64,000 nt of DNA, taken from Azolla caroliniana (lineage: Eukaryota > Polypodiophyta). A model generated the notes under the pieces. It saw only the letters and a list, made by a program, of their open reading frames with translations, ran no database searches and had not been told where the DNA came from. A program made the translations under genes and the position numbers. Location: NCBI GenBank assembly GCA_043228905.1, contig JBHGNT010000009.1, positions 15,686,001 through 15,750,000 of the forward strand, read 5' to 3'. Shown here piece after piece: positions 47,113-57,149 of this stretch (position 1 is the first letter of the stretch; every line of letters begins with the position of its first letter).

Positions 47113-48480
47113 TGTACTCCTTCCAGCCATCGGACCTTAGGCACTTGATCTTTCGCTCGGTTTGCTTTTCCGCAAGGCTCTTGACCTTCAGGAAACACGC
47201 AAAGACTTTGCTCTTTTTCACGATCAAGCATGTCCAAGTGTGCCGAGTGAAGTCATCGATGAAGGTTAGGAAGTAATGGCTTCCTCTGATGCTCACGTTC
47301 TGTGTTGGTTCCCATATATCCGAATGGATCACATCGAGCGGATTTCGACTCTGATTACGCTCGTTGGGAAATGGAAGTCGGTGCTACTTCTCGAGCTGGC
47401 GGGCTTCGCAGACTTGGTCGTTCCGGCCACTAAATTTCGGCAATCTGAAAATGATGTTCTTCGTCTGCATTTCACAAAAGCCATGGGAACTTAACATGGC
47501 TGAACCGCGTGTGCCATAGGTCGATGTCCGACTCGACCTTCTGTCCTTTTGTGAACAACGTGGTTCCGACTTCATTGGTATTGAGGATGAACATCCTCCT
47601 TTCTCGGTGCCCTTGCGCAATGACTTTCCCCTCTTCTTCGATGTAGCAACCAAGATGCGTGAATCAAACTTGCATCCCCTGGTCGACGATCTGTCCGACC
47701 GACACCAAGTTCTTTGTTATTGTCGGGATGTGTAGCACGTTCATGAGTTTCCCTTTCTGCCCAACGTGGCTGAGGGGAACTTCACTGACATGTTCGATGG
47801 TATGCTATGTGTCATCTCTAGTTTTGACCACTCCCTATTTTCCCAGTTTCTCCAAGTACGAGAACCATTCCTCGTGACTCGTCATATGATTTGATGCTCC
47901 GGAGTCAACATATCACACCTAGTTCGGTTTCGAGGTGTTCACCACCATCGAATTGGCTTTGTGCTTCATTACGAAGGCTGAGCCCGATCCATTTTCAGCT
48001 CGTTCGGAGCCCTCGGCGTAGACTTGCAATCGTTGCCGATTTCCTTGTTTGGTCCACCCAGAGCCGGATGCGATTTTCTCCGAATAGGCACGTTTCTTCC
48101 AACCTCGCTCTCCCTCTAGCCTTTCTTGCCACAGTACCAACATTCCACAGTAGGCTTTCCTTGCTTGTTTCTGACACCGCCTTGACTCCCCCTGTTTCCT
48201 GAGGATCTGGAACTAGTGTTGGCATTACAACCATGCCTTCCATCTTGCTCCTGTCGGCCACCTCCATTGTGCGCCGACTCGCCCAGTCCACCATGTCCAC
48301 GGGGCCTATCTTCCTCCGTGTACAACATCTTGCTATCGGCGTGCATACTCGTTGACGCACCCGCGTGGTTCTCCTCTACTAGGAGCATCGACTGTAAGTC
48401 GAAAAATGACAACGTATTCTTCCTCGTATAGACAGTAGTTCGGAATGCTCTGAACTTCAATGCTAACCTTCCAAGGCAGA
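47112..48480 (-). pseudogene. Inverted family A copia fragment (gag C-terminus to integrase core)
   Basis: Reading on the minus strand from 48,460: 'FFDLQSMLLVEENHAGAS', the zinc knuckle start 'CWYCGKKG', the protease region with 'THEEWFSYLEK'-like words, 'KNLVSVGQIVDQG', and integrase 'YFLTFIDDFTRHTWT', stopping at 'CLRSDGWKEYIS' (about 47,112). The sequence is clearly family A but opposite to the surrounding copies. The left side is fused to copia E without a visible LTR, which points to a rearrangement or deletion. Confidence 0.82.
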
Positions 48481-48481
48481 T

Positions 48482-48870
48482 TGTTGAGATACAAGCTCAA
48501 CATTGGCTAGATCGGTGCATAAACTGGTGCGTAAACCACTACGCAACAAGAGGCCGGATCGGTGCAGAAACCGGGAGGCCATTGAACAAATATTCCGCGA
48601 GGGAATATATTTGGGAGTTAGTGTAGGAGCTCAATTATGAGCATTGAAATACGTGTCAGTACTTCTGTCAGTCCGTTTGGACTTGTATAAAAGTGCTCTT
48701 TGAGCACATCCTATATATAGAGTTTACACATTATTTTGAATTCAATTTTTGTGTGTGTTTATTCATTCTCTGTCTCTCCTGGGTATATTGTGTCTTAAGC
48801 TCTCCATTAAACTTGTTTTTCTTTGTTAGTATTCTGTGTTTTCGTATAGCTCCGCATGTTACATTTCACA
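48482..48870 (+). repeat. Family A LTR, copy 4
   Basis: TGTTGAGATACAAGC...ATTTCACA, 389 bp, with TATA-like 'cttgtataaaagtgctc' near 48,683, followed directly by the primer site TGGTATCAGAGC (48871-48882). No gag follows: about 50 bases later the palindromic array starts. Confidence 0.87.
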
Positions 48871-48924
48871 TGGTATCAGAGCGTGAGGGTTGAGAACCTC
48901 TGCAACCGACTTCAACTCGAAACA

Positions 48925-49125
48925 AGACAAACTTTAAACAAGAACTCAATATGGCGTATCAAGTTCCTATATAAAACACAAACTTTATACAGGAACTTGA
49001 TACGGCGCATCAAATTCCTGTATAAAAGACAAACTTTAAACAGGGACTCGATATGCCGTATCAAGTTCTTGTATAAACTTTGTGTTTTATACAGGAACTC
49101 GATACGGCGTATCGAGTTCTTGAGT
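48925..49125. repeat. Array of four palindromic (hairpin) units
   Basis: Four units of about 51 bases, each a near-palindrome centred at about 48,954, 49,005, 49,056 and 49,107. The last is perfect: GAACTCGATAC (49095-49105), GGC, GTATCGAGTTC (49109-49119). Units are separated by 'tataaaa.acaaacttta' words. The same core occurs in the foldback element at 24.3-25.3 kb. Confidence 0.88.
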
Positions 49126-49658
49126 GCTAAAACATATTTACAAAAATGTCCGGACTGCCAGGCGCTTACCTGGATTCTTGGTGCTCGATTTTCTTCGAAG
49201 ACATGATTCACGTTGTCGATGATTAGGGGGACATGACAAATTGGTGTTGTGTGCTATGGGCTCTTTGTGCTTCTGTCTGCTCTGTGTGCTTTGTTCTACA
49301 CTTGAGTGATTGAGAAATGAGGAGGTCTTCCTATTTATAGGGATTGACCATAGTTCTTAAAGTAACCACAATCACTTTAACCAGGGTTGGTAAGCTTAAG
49401 GTTAGTTAGTTAGACCTAAGAAAGAGTTACTTTATTTAGTACATAATCTTGAATGTACCAATCACTCTCTAATGGATTTGAATTAAATGATGCTTATAAA
49501 TGCATCAATGATTAAATACTCAAACTAACATATTAATGATTATTTTATACTCAAACTAACATACAATGATTTTGAAAGTCATGAAGGAAGCAATGATAGA
49601 GGTTCATGAATGAACCAATGATTGAATACTCAAAGCCACATTTTTATGACTTCCTAAT
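49126..49658 (-). promoter_or_regulatory. Possible minus-strand promoter/LTR remnant and degenerate repeat
   Basis: Minus strand 'atccctataaataggaagac' (about 49,335-49,355) is a classic plant TATA context, followed by a leader-like CA-rich stretch, so this may be LTR DNA. From 49,440 to 49,658 words like 'atgaatgaaccaatgattga' and 'tactcaaactaacat' recur; the same words continue beyond the Tat element at 56.69 kb, showing that the Tat element interrupted this repeat. Confidence 0.45.
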
Positions 49659-50407
49659 TGATAGGGTGTATAAGATAATAGATAGTTATACACTATATGA
49701 GGGCTTGACCAAACCGATTAGATGGAGTTGAAAATCATAATATATTATATAGCTCTAGGTAATTATGATTAGAGAGTATAACTCAAGAAACTAAGAAAAA
49801 AGATAGAGAAGGCGAGCAAGAAATAAGAATGTTCTGATATTCCAACATCAAGAGAATACAAAGGAGACAAACTCCACATTGAACTAAAACCAAAGACCTT
49901 CCTCTTCTAAGACACTTCCTCTTCCACAAAGACACTTCTTCCTAACACTCCTCATCCACTCTTTGGCCTTCACTCTTAGCCCCTCTCCTCACTAATATCA
50001 CTTCTTCTTTTATAACCTTCCTCTTCTTATCCACGTTCATGCTATTTTTAGAAGCTTTTTATCTCCCTATTTTTAGCTATGACACATCGACCTTCTAATC
50101 GTCATATCTCCCTCATCCGATATCCAAATTAAGCGATTTAAAAAGCTATAGAAAGCTCTTTTTACAAGCTTTCTAATCCATATTTAAACGTGATATTTGG
50201 ATAAACAACGAGGGAGTTATGACCATTCTATTTTTAATGTTTTTTATAGTCTGCGTTTTCTCTTTTTACTTTTCTCTTGGTCTCGTACTTTTACTTTTGA
50301 CTTCTTCCCTAAGGTCTTAGTTCGTGTTCTTATCCTCAAAAGGTGAATTATCTATACTTTATATTCTCCTAATGTTCAATGGCTTAGATTCTAAAAACAC
50401 TTTCACA
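49659..50407 (-). repeat. 3' LTR of the Tat element
   Basis: 749 bp, one mismatch to the other LTR. Preceded (minus strand) by the polypurine tract. Confidence 0.95.
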
Positions 50408-50668
50408 TTTAGCCCTCCCCCTTGTTAGAGGCTAAGCCATTTATGGCGAAGCACTTATTGGCAGTACTTAACAAACAAAAGCTCTCTCGCCAATCTCTTG
50501 GCTATAGACAATGAGAGAGATATAATAAAAAGAAAATAAAAAGATGTGAGTAAAACCCCCGCTAATCGGTATGAAAAACCTCACATTCTCTACAAATAAA
50601 AAAGATAATCACTATTACCATCTTCCTCTTTGTTAATAGAGAGAAAGATGGGTCTACAATATGGACTA

Positions 50669-53600
50669 TTAAGAAAATAATGTATGGGGAAACAAGTCCA
50701 CTTCTTGCTCCCATCCATCCGTATCAATAATATCATTAGTAACTTGGGGAATATAAGTAGGTCCTCGAGTTACATACTTTTTAAGGCGCCATCCGTTCAC
50801 TCGATAAGAATGAAGTGCTCCATCCACATCTTTCAATTGGTAACTTCCGTTGTCATACTTTTTGTGAACCACAAAGGGTCCTTCCCACTTATTATCAAGC
50901 TTTTGTCCTTGAATATAATCATATCTATTATCATACCTAAGAACCAATGATCCTTCTTCAATGTGGTCGCCCTTGTGTTTTTTGTCATATGCCTCCTTTC
51001 TCTTCATTGCTTGATTTAAGTAATGCTCCACAGCTTCTTCTCTTGAATATTGTAGTAGATGGTTGCTCGCTAAACGACTCATCACATCATTTCCTTTTGA
51101 GCGATGCGATGCCTCCATTTGTCTATTACTTTTGATCTCAAGTTCGATCGGAAGTAACGCTTCTTTTCCATAAACCAAATAAAAAGGAGTAAAACCTGTG
51201 GAGGATTTATAAGAAACTCTATAAGCCCAAAGAGTATCATCCAAATACCTATCCCATGTTCTTACTTTGTCTTGCACTAACTTTGTCAAATTCTTCACTA
51301 TAAGCCCATTCACTTTCTCAACTGCACCATTTGCTTGAGGATAATAAGGCGTTGAATATCGATGCTTAATCTTCAACTTGCTTAATAGACAAGCTAACAT
51401 TTCACTCCTAAAACCGGGTCCATGATCGGATACAATCTCCATGGGAACTCCAAATCTAGTACAAATATTCTTATACACAAATTGGGCTACATCTTTGGCT
51501 TTAATCGAGGAAGTTGCTATAGCTTCCACCCACTTTGTCATGTAGTCAATGGCCACCAAAATAAACTCTTTACCATGTTGAGTTTTCGGAAGAGGTCCTA
51601 CTGCATCAATTCCCCATTTCTCGAATGGAGCAAACACCACAATGGGTTGTAAAGGTCCACTTTGTAGATGTCTTATTCCCGCTTTTTGACATGCATCACA
51701 AGATCTACACCAATCATGCACATCCCTATGGATAGTAGGCCATGTAAAACCAATTAGTAAAATCTTTCTTATCATTATATCATGGGCTAAATGCCCACCA
51801 CAAACTTCTTCATGCAACTTAAAGAGTATCTTTATAATCTCGCTTTTGTTAGGAACTCTTCGTAAAACTCCATCTTTCCCTTTGTTGTACAAATCTTCAC
51901 CCACCAAATGATATTGTGAAGCCTTTGCCACCAAACGCTTTCTTTGCAAAGCATTGAGGTTATTTGGAAACTCTCCTTTATTAAGAAAATTATGTACTTC
52001 CTCTAGGGAGTCTACATCTTTGCACGTCTCCAAAACACCAACGAAACCTTCCTTGATCTTATCTAATTGGGCTTGAGCTAATGCATCCGCTTCTTTATTG
52101 TATAATCTCCCCACATGCTTAACCTGTATCTTTTCAAAAGACCTTAGTAGACTCATTGCTTCTTTATAAAAATTTCTAAGCCCATCACTTTGACATTTCC
52201 AATTGCCTTGAATTTGTTTAATTACCAATAAGGAATCACCCTTAAGAATTAATCTTTTTATCTTCATAGCTTTACATAGACGAAGACCATAACACAAGGT
52301 AGCATACTCCGCTTCATTATTTGAATTCACACCACTTAATGTAATACCTTCACTTTTTACTCTGTCTCCTTGAGGATCCTTGAGAATAATCCCACCCACG
52401 ACTATGTTTGTGGCTTTGCGAAATGCCCCATCAAAGAATAAGGTGAATGCATCCTCCATATCCGGCTCGGGAAGTGCCTTTCGTAGCTTTACCAAGTCTT
52501 CTTCATGAAAGGTTTCTCTAAAGGTGAGAAGATCCGCCAATTCGGCACGCATAGTTGATTCCAATTTGACTTCAAAATCAAACTCCGCCAATAGTAGAGC
52601 CCATTTAGCAATTCGTGCTGAAATGCTCACATGTTGGAGTACATATGGGAGTAATGACATGCTAGTGATTATTACAAAATGATGAGGTAGTAGAAAGCTT
52701 CTAAACTTTTTACAAGCATATATAAGAGCTAACATCCACTTTTCTATTTCTAAGAATTCTTTCTCTACATCAGACATGGCTTTACTAATAAAATATATAG
52801 GATGCATAAGCCTATTTTCAGAATCTTGTTGCATAAGAATGGCTCCTATAGCATGAGATCCAACACTAAGAGAAAGAAAGAAGGTAGATGTTCTATCAGG
52901 TGGCTTTAGAATAGGAGCATTACATAATAGTTCTTTTATTCTTACATATTGCTCTTCAGTTGTAGATGTCCACAAGAAGTTGTTGGTGCGAAGAATAATG
53001 CGAAAAGGATAGAGAATTTGGGCCAACATATGAATGAATCGTTCAAAGTAACGAACTTTTTGAACAAATACCTCCAAATCTTTGATACTCGTGGGTGTTG
53101 TCATCTTTTGAATTGCTTCAATCTTTGAGCTATCAACTTTGATTCCTTCTTGAGACACCACATGACCAAGCATCACCACCTCCTTTTCACCTATGTGACA
53201 CTTCTCTGGGTTGAGTTGCATTTTGCATTCCTCCAATCTTTTGAATGCCAAGCGAACCTTTTCCAAATGGTCTTTCCTGCTACTATAAATTGCAAAGTCA
53301 TCCATAAAGACTCTAACAAACTTTCCAAAGAATGGTTGGAATACATGAATAGCAAGACGATTAAATGTAAAAACAGCATTTGTGAGTCCAAAGGGCATGC
53401 ATCGATATGCAAAGCATCCCCATGGAGTGATGAATGTCGTCTTCTTTTGATCCTCTTCCGCAATACGAATTTGAAAATAACCTGAATAGCCATCACAAAC
53501 AGAGTACATTTCATGACCCGCAATTTCATCTAATATTTCATCTTGGAAAGGGAGAGGAAAGTGATCCCTCTTGGTAGCCACATTTAGAGGTTTGTAATCA

Positions 53601-55951
53601 ACACAAACCCTCCATTTTCCATTCTTTTTAGGTACCACCACAATGGGCGAAACCCATTCAGAATCTTCCACTGGGTAAATGAATTGTGCACGCAACAAAG
53701 CTTTGACTTCCTTTAATAAGGCCTCCTTTTGCACGTGACCTAGCCTTCGCAACTTTTGCGCAACGGGAGTTGTACCCTCCTTTAGATTTATGTGATGTTG
53801 GATGACATCTACACCCCTAATATGAGCATAATCACTAATGAAAAGGTTAGGAAATTCAGAAATCAAATTAATAAATTGTTGCCTCTCTTGCCCTTTAAGA
53901 TCTTTAGAAATCATCTTCTCTTTTTGCTCCATAGTAATTAAACCTCCTTCCTCATCTTCTTCCTTCAAAACGGCATATGATGTGGTCATTTCCCATTCTG
54001 ACGAGGAATCTTCACTTTCATCACTTTCATATGCGGACCCACTATCATATTCAGTTATTCCATCTTCTTCTTTCTCAATAAGTCTTTGTTGCCGCATATC
54101 ATAATGTATGCTCACTCCTTTTGATGGCGTTATGGTCATCAAACCTTTGCTCCAATCTTGGACAACATTGAGTTCTTGCATCCATGGTCGTCCTAGTACC
54201 AAAGAATATGACGGTCCTTTTAGGGGTATTACATGAAAATCCATGGAAATGCTTACCCCAAAACACTTGATGACAACATCCTCCACTATGCCAATGCAAT
54301 GGACCACTCCACCATCGGCTACAGCCACTCTTGCCGAAGATGACCTACTTATAGGAATTCCCACTTTGTTTACCACAAATTCAGAAATCAAGCTTACTCT
54401 AGCACCACTATCAACCAACGCATCTTTGATGTGAAACCCTTTGATGGAGACGGGGATGGTGGGTCGTATGTCCTTTCGATCTTCTACTCGCACGATTCCC
54501 ACATAATGCACAGTCTTCCGACTTTGGCGAATACTTGCAAGTCGCCCCCACTCCTTTCGTAATGTGGGAGATAATTGGAGAAGTTGCGGCCATGTTATCC
54601 TTGGTCCACTTGAAATCAACTCATGCTTCAAATTGAAAGCTTCTACACCTTCACCCATAGGAATGTCCTCCATCTTGATCTTTCTTCTAGAGTGTCTCCT
54701 TCTCAATTTTTCCTCTTTCTCATTCTCCTTAGACTTCTTCTTTTGTCTTGAGGCACTAGATTCTCCTTCAACTTCTTTCTCCTTTTGCGAGGACCTTGTC
54801 CTTTTCACAGGAGCTACTTCAAAAGAATTATCACTATCATCAATAAAATTAAGAAGATTCACATTATGAGGAATTGTAGGAACTTGAGCCATAGGGAGTG
54901 TTACGTTTCCTTCGACTTCATTGTTGTTAGGTCGTTGTCCATTCCTTTGCACGTGATAAATGCCTCTTCCCATGCCTCTTTGTTGTCGATGAGGACATCT
55001 TGTTGAGATGTGTCCCTCCTCTTGACAAGAATAACAAATTACATCGTGATGCCCTCTAGAGCCACCACCATCGGGAATAGTGTTGTGAATTGCTTGGGAT
55101 TGTCGCAAGTGGGTCATCACTTCATCAAAGCGCCGATTTACCAATGCCATGGTATCTTGTTCACTCCTCACTTGTTCAACTTCTTGGGATATACTTGTTG
55201 GGTTTATTGTTGTGGTGGTATACACATTTGGAAACACTTGTCCCCCATGCACAATTGAAGATGAGGCTTGAAAGTTGGCACGAGGCATCAAATTTGCACC
55301 CAAAGCCGTCATTTGGGGATCCCCCAAGGAGCTCATCATCTTCACTTGTCGATCATAAGCTTGACAAACTTGGATAAGAGCTTGAAACGATGTGGGATCC
55401 TTCAAGTTTGCTTCCAAACGGAAATACATATCAAGACCCATCTTGAATCGTTCCATTTTAAACCACTCGTCTTCAGTGCCGCCACGAAGACGAATCCATG
55501 TAGTCCACAAATCCTTGAAATTTCTTTCATACTCAGTGAAACCAATTGGTGATTCCATCTTTAGTCGAAATAGCTCTTCCCTTACTTCGGTTGCACTTCG
55601 TCGTTGAATATATTTGGCACGAAACTGGTGCACCAACAATTGATATGCTCCCTGTTGGTTTGGAGGAAGAGAGTCATACCAATCTCGAGCTCGACCATAG
55701 AATGTAGCTACTAATAAAGGTAACTTCTCATTGTCGGTGATGCGTCCAATAGAGACAGCATGATGCTCAAAAGATGCCAAAAAGGCACCCGCATCTTGTG
55801 TTCTTTCACCTGAAAATGCAAATTGCATAGCTAAGTTAATGTAATATAGTAACACAATTAAATGATAAGTTCTCCCTCCTATACGGAAAGGATCCGCCCT
55901 CCCTGGAGCGCCAAAATGATAGGGTGTATAAGATAATAGATAGTTATACAC
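50669..55951 (-). CDS. Tat gypsy gag-pol polyprotein, 1,760 codons
   Basis: No stop or frameshift. Approximate residues: gag 45-190; zinc knuckle CYSCQEEGHISTRC at 307; aspartic protease LVDSGARVSLI at 517; RT 770-960 with CDGYSGYFQI at 820 and FMDD at 885; first RNase H 1015-1130, whose usual first Asp is gone (FFLSLSVGSHAIG); second RNase H 1170-1300 with FFDGA, NNEAEY, KGDS and KEADALAQ all present. The integrase zinc region starts at 1384, the core has GIDAVGP at 1447, SDHGPGF and NGAVEKVN, and it ends with 'GPFVVHKKYDNGSYQL'. The first 11 residues lie in the LTR and the next ones in the primer site, so the true gag start is probably later, at Met 42 (MQFAFSGE) or after splicing at the CAG at 55812-55810. 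Likely functional or recently so. Confidence 0.92.
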   Translation of the reverse strand: MYNYLLSYTPYHFGAPGRADPFRIGGRTYHLIVLLYYINLAMQFAFSGERTQDAGAFLASFEHHAVSIGRITDNEKLPLLVATFYGRARDWYDSLPPNQQGAYQLLVHQFRAKYIQRRSATEVREELFRLKMESPIGFTEYERNFKDLWTTWIRLRGGTEDEWFKMERFKMGLDMYFRLEANLKDPTSFQALIQVCQAYDRQVKMMSSLGDPQMTALGANLMPRANFQASSSIVHGGQVFPNVYTTTTINPTSISQEVEQVRSEQDTMALVNRRFDEVMTHLRQSQAIHNTIPDGGGSRGHHDVICYSCQEEGHISTRCPHRQQRGMGRGIYHVQRNGQRPNNNEVEGNVTLPMAQVPTIPHNVNLLNFIDDSDNSFEVAPVKRTRSSQKEKEVEGESSASRQKKKSKENEKEEKLRRRHSRRKIKMEDIPMGEGVEAFNLKHELISSGPRITWPQLLQLSPTLRKEWGRLASIRQSRKTVHYVGIVRVEDRKDIRPTIPVSIKGFHIKDALVDSGARVSLISEFVVNKVGIPISRSSSARVAVADGGVVHCIGIVEDVVIKCFGVSISMDFHVIPLKGPSYSLVLGRPWMQELNVVQDWSKGLMTITPSKGVSIHYDMRQQRLIEKEEDGITEYDSGSAYESDESEDSSSEWEMTTSYAVLKEEDEEGGLITMEQKEKMISKDLKGQERQQFINLISEFPNLFISDYAHIRGVDVIQHHINLKEGTTPVAQKLRRLGHVQKEALLKEVKALLRAQFIYPVEDSEWVSPIVVVPKKNGKWRVCVDYKPLNVATKRDHFPLPFQDEILDEIAGHEMYSVCDGYSGYFQIRIAEEDQKKTTFITPWGCFAYRCMPFGLTNAVFTFNRLAIHVFQPFFGKFVRVFMDDFAIYSSRKDHLEKVRLAFKRLEECKMQLNPEKCHIGEKEVVMLGHVVSQEGIKVDSSKIEAIQKMTTPTSIKDLEVFVQKVRYFERFIHMLAQILYPFRIILRTNNFLWTSTTEEQYVRIKELLCNAPILKPPDRTSTFFLSLSVGSHAIGAILMQQDSENRLMHPIYFISKAMSDVEKEFLEIEKWMLALIYACKKFRSFLLPHHFVIITSMSLLPYVLQHVSISARIAKWALLLAEFDFEVKLESTMRAELADLLTFRETFHEEDLVKLRKALPEPDMEDAFTLFFDGAFRKATNIVVGGIILKDPQGDRVKSEGITLSGVNSNNEAEYATLCYGLRLCKAMKIKRLILKGDSLLVIKQIQGNWKCQSDGLRNFYKEAMSLLRSFEKIQVKHVGRLYNKEADALAQAQLDKIKEGFVGVLETCKDVDSLEEVHNFLNKGEFPNNLNALQRKRLVAKASQYHLVGEDLYNKGKDGVLRRVPNKSEIIKILFKLHEEVCGGHLAHDIMIRKILLIGFTWPTIHRDVHDWCRSCDACQKAGIRHLQSGPLQPIVVFAPFEKWGIDAVGPLPKTQHGKEFILVAIDYMTKWVEAIATSSIKAKDVAQFVYKNICTRFGVPMEIVSDHGPGFRSEMLACLLSKLKIKHRYSTPYYPQANGAVEKVNGLIVKNLTKLVQDKVRTWDRYLDDTLWAYRVSYKSSTGFTPFYLVYGKEALLPIELEIKSNRQMEASHRSKGNDVMSRLASNHLLQYSREEAVEHYLNQAMKRKEAYDKKHKGDHIEEGSLVLRYDNRYDYIQGQKLDNKWEGPFVVHKKYDNGSYQLKDVDGALHSYRVNGWRLKKYVTRGPTYIPQVTNDIIDTDGWEQEVDLFPHTLFS

Positions 55952-56665
55952 TATATGAGGGCTTGACCAAACCGATTAGATGGAGTTGAAAATCATAATA
56001 TATTATATAGCTCTAGGTAATTATGATTAGAGAGTATAACTCAAGAAACTAAGAAAAAAGATAGAGAAGGCGAGCAAGAAATAAGAATGTTCTGATATTC
56101 CAACATCAAGAGAATACAAAGGAGACAAACTCCACATTGAACTAAAACCAAAGACCTTCCTCTTCTAAGACACTTCCTCTTCCACAAAGACACTTCTTCC
56201 TAACACTCCTCATCCACTCTTTGGCCTTCACTCTTAGCCCCTCTCCTCACTAATATCACTTCTTCTTTTATAACCTTCCTCTTCTTATCCACGTTCATGC
56301 TATTTTTAGAAGCTTTTTATCTCCCTATTTTTAGCTATGACACATCGACCTTCTAATCGTCATATCTCCCTCATCCGATATCCAAATTAAGCGATTTAAA
56401 AAGCTATAGAAAGCTCTTTTTACAAGCTTTCTAATCCATATTTAAACGTGATATTTGGATAAACAACGAGGGAGTTATGACCATTCTATTTTTACTGTTT
56501 TTTATAGTCTGCGTTTTCTCTTTTTACTTTTCTCTTGGTCTCGTACTTTTACTTTTGACTTCTTCCCTAAGGTCTTAGTTCGTGTTCTTATCCTCAAAAG
56601 GTGAATTATCTATACTTTATATTCTCCTAATGTTCAATGGCTTAGATTCTAAAAACACTTTCACA
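55917..56665 (-). repeat. 5' LTR of the Tat element
   Basis: 749 bp, TGTGAAAG...CCTATCA on the minus strand. It ends directly before TTTTGGCGCTCCAGGG. Confidence 0.95.
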
Positions 56666-56670
56666 CTAAT

Positions 56671-57149
56671 GTTTTGTATTAAAGATGTGGCCATGAATGA
56701 ACCAATGATTGAAAAGGCTTATATTTAAAATGGTGGGCATGAATGAACCAACGATTAAGAAGTTCTATATTAAATATGGGTGCCATTAATTAACCAATGT
56801 TTTTAACTTTAAACCAACATATATATGGCTTGGTAATGATTGTAATTATATTATACTTTATGGCTAAAGTAAACTTAATTTAAATTATATATTATAGGAT
56901 TAGGAAGGTATAAAATATAATTGATTCAACTTTATACTGACTAGTTTAAGTAATTATTAATATGTTGAATAAAATTATTATATTTTAAATAATATCTTTA
57001 TTTATTGTATTAATATAATATTAAATAATATAGACATTATATTGAGGGAGTTTTTGTTTAGAGAGGAGTTTATGTTTAGAGAGGAGCTTATCAGTTTTTT
57101 ATATTAGCCCAAGCTCATAACTTAAAGAGCTCTGTGTGGACCTTAAGCC
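56671..57149. other. AT-rich flank with degenerate repeat
   Basis: Units with 'catgaatgaaccaatgatt' (56,687), 'catgaatgaaccaacgatt' (56,730) and 'cattaattaaccaatg' (56,772) continue the repeat left of the Tat element. After that, AT-rich DNA; 'tttatgtttagagaggag' is duplicated at 57,052-57,086. Confidence 0.55.

Larger units (their letters stand above)
49659..56665 (-). mobile_element. Intact Tat-type Ty3/gypsy LTR retrotransposon
   Basis: A 7,007-bp element with two 749-bp LTRs that differ at one base (50,236 region a, 56,494 region c) and the target duplication CTAAT at 49654-49658 and 56666-56670. On the minus strand the LTRs run TGTGAAAG...CCTATCA. The 5' LTR is followed by TTTTGGCGCTCC (primer site region) and the 3' LTR is preceded by the purine tract AAGGGGGAGGGCTAAA (50408-50423). 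A single ORF encodes gag, protease, RT, two RNase H domains and integrase. The second RNase H upstream of integrase is the hallmark of the Tat lineage. Confidence 0.93.

Noticed and set aside
53150-55607. Plus-strand open frames opposite the Tat polyprotein
   Set aside because: Antisense shadows of a 1,760-codon gene with recognisable domains.
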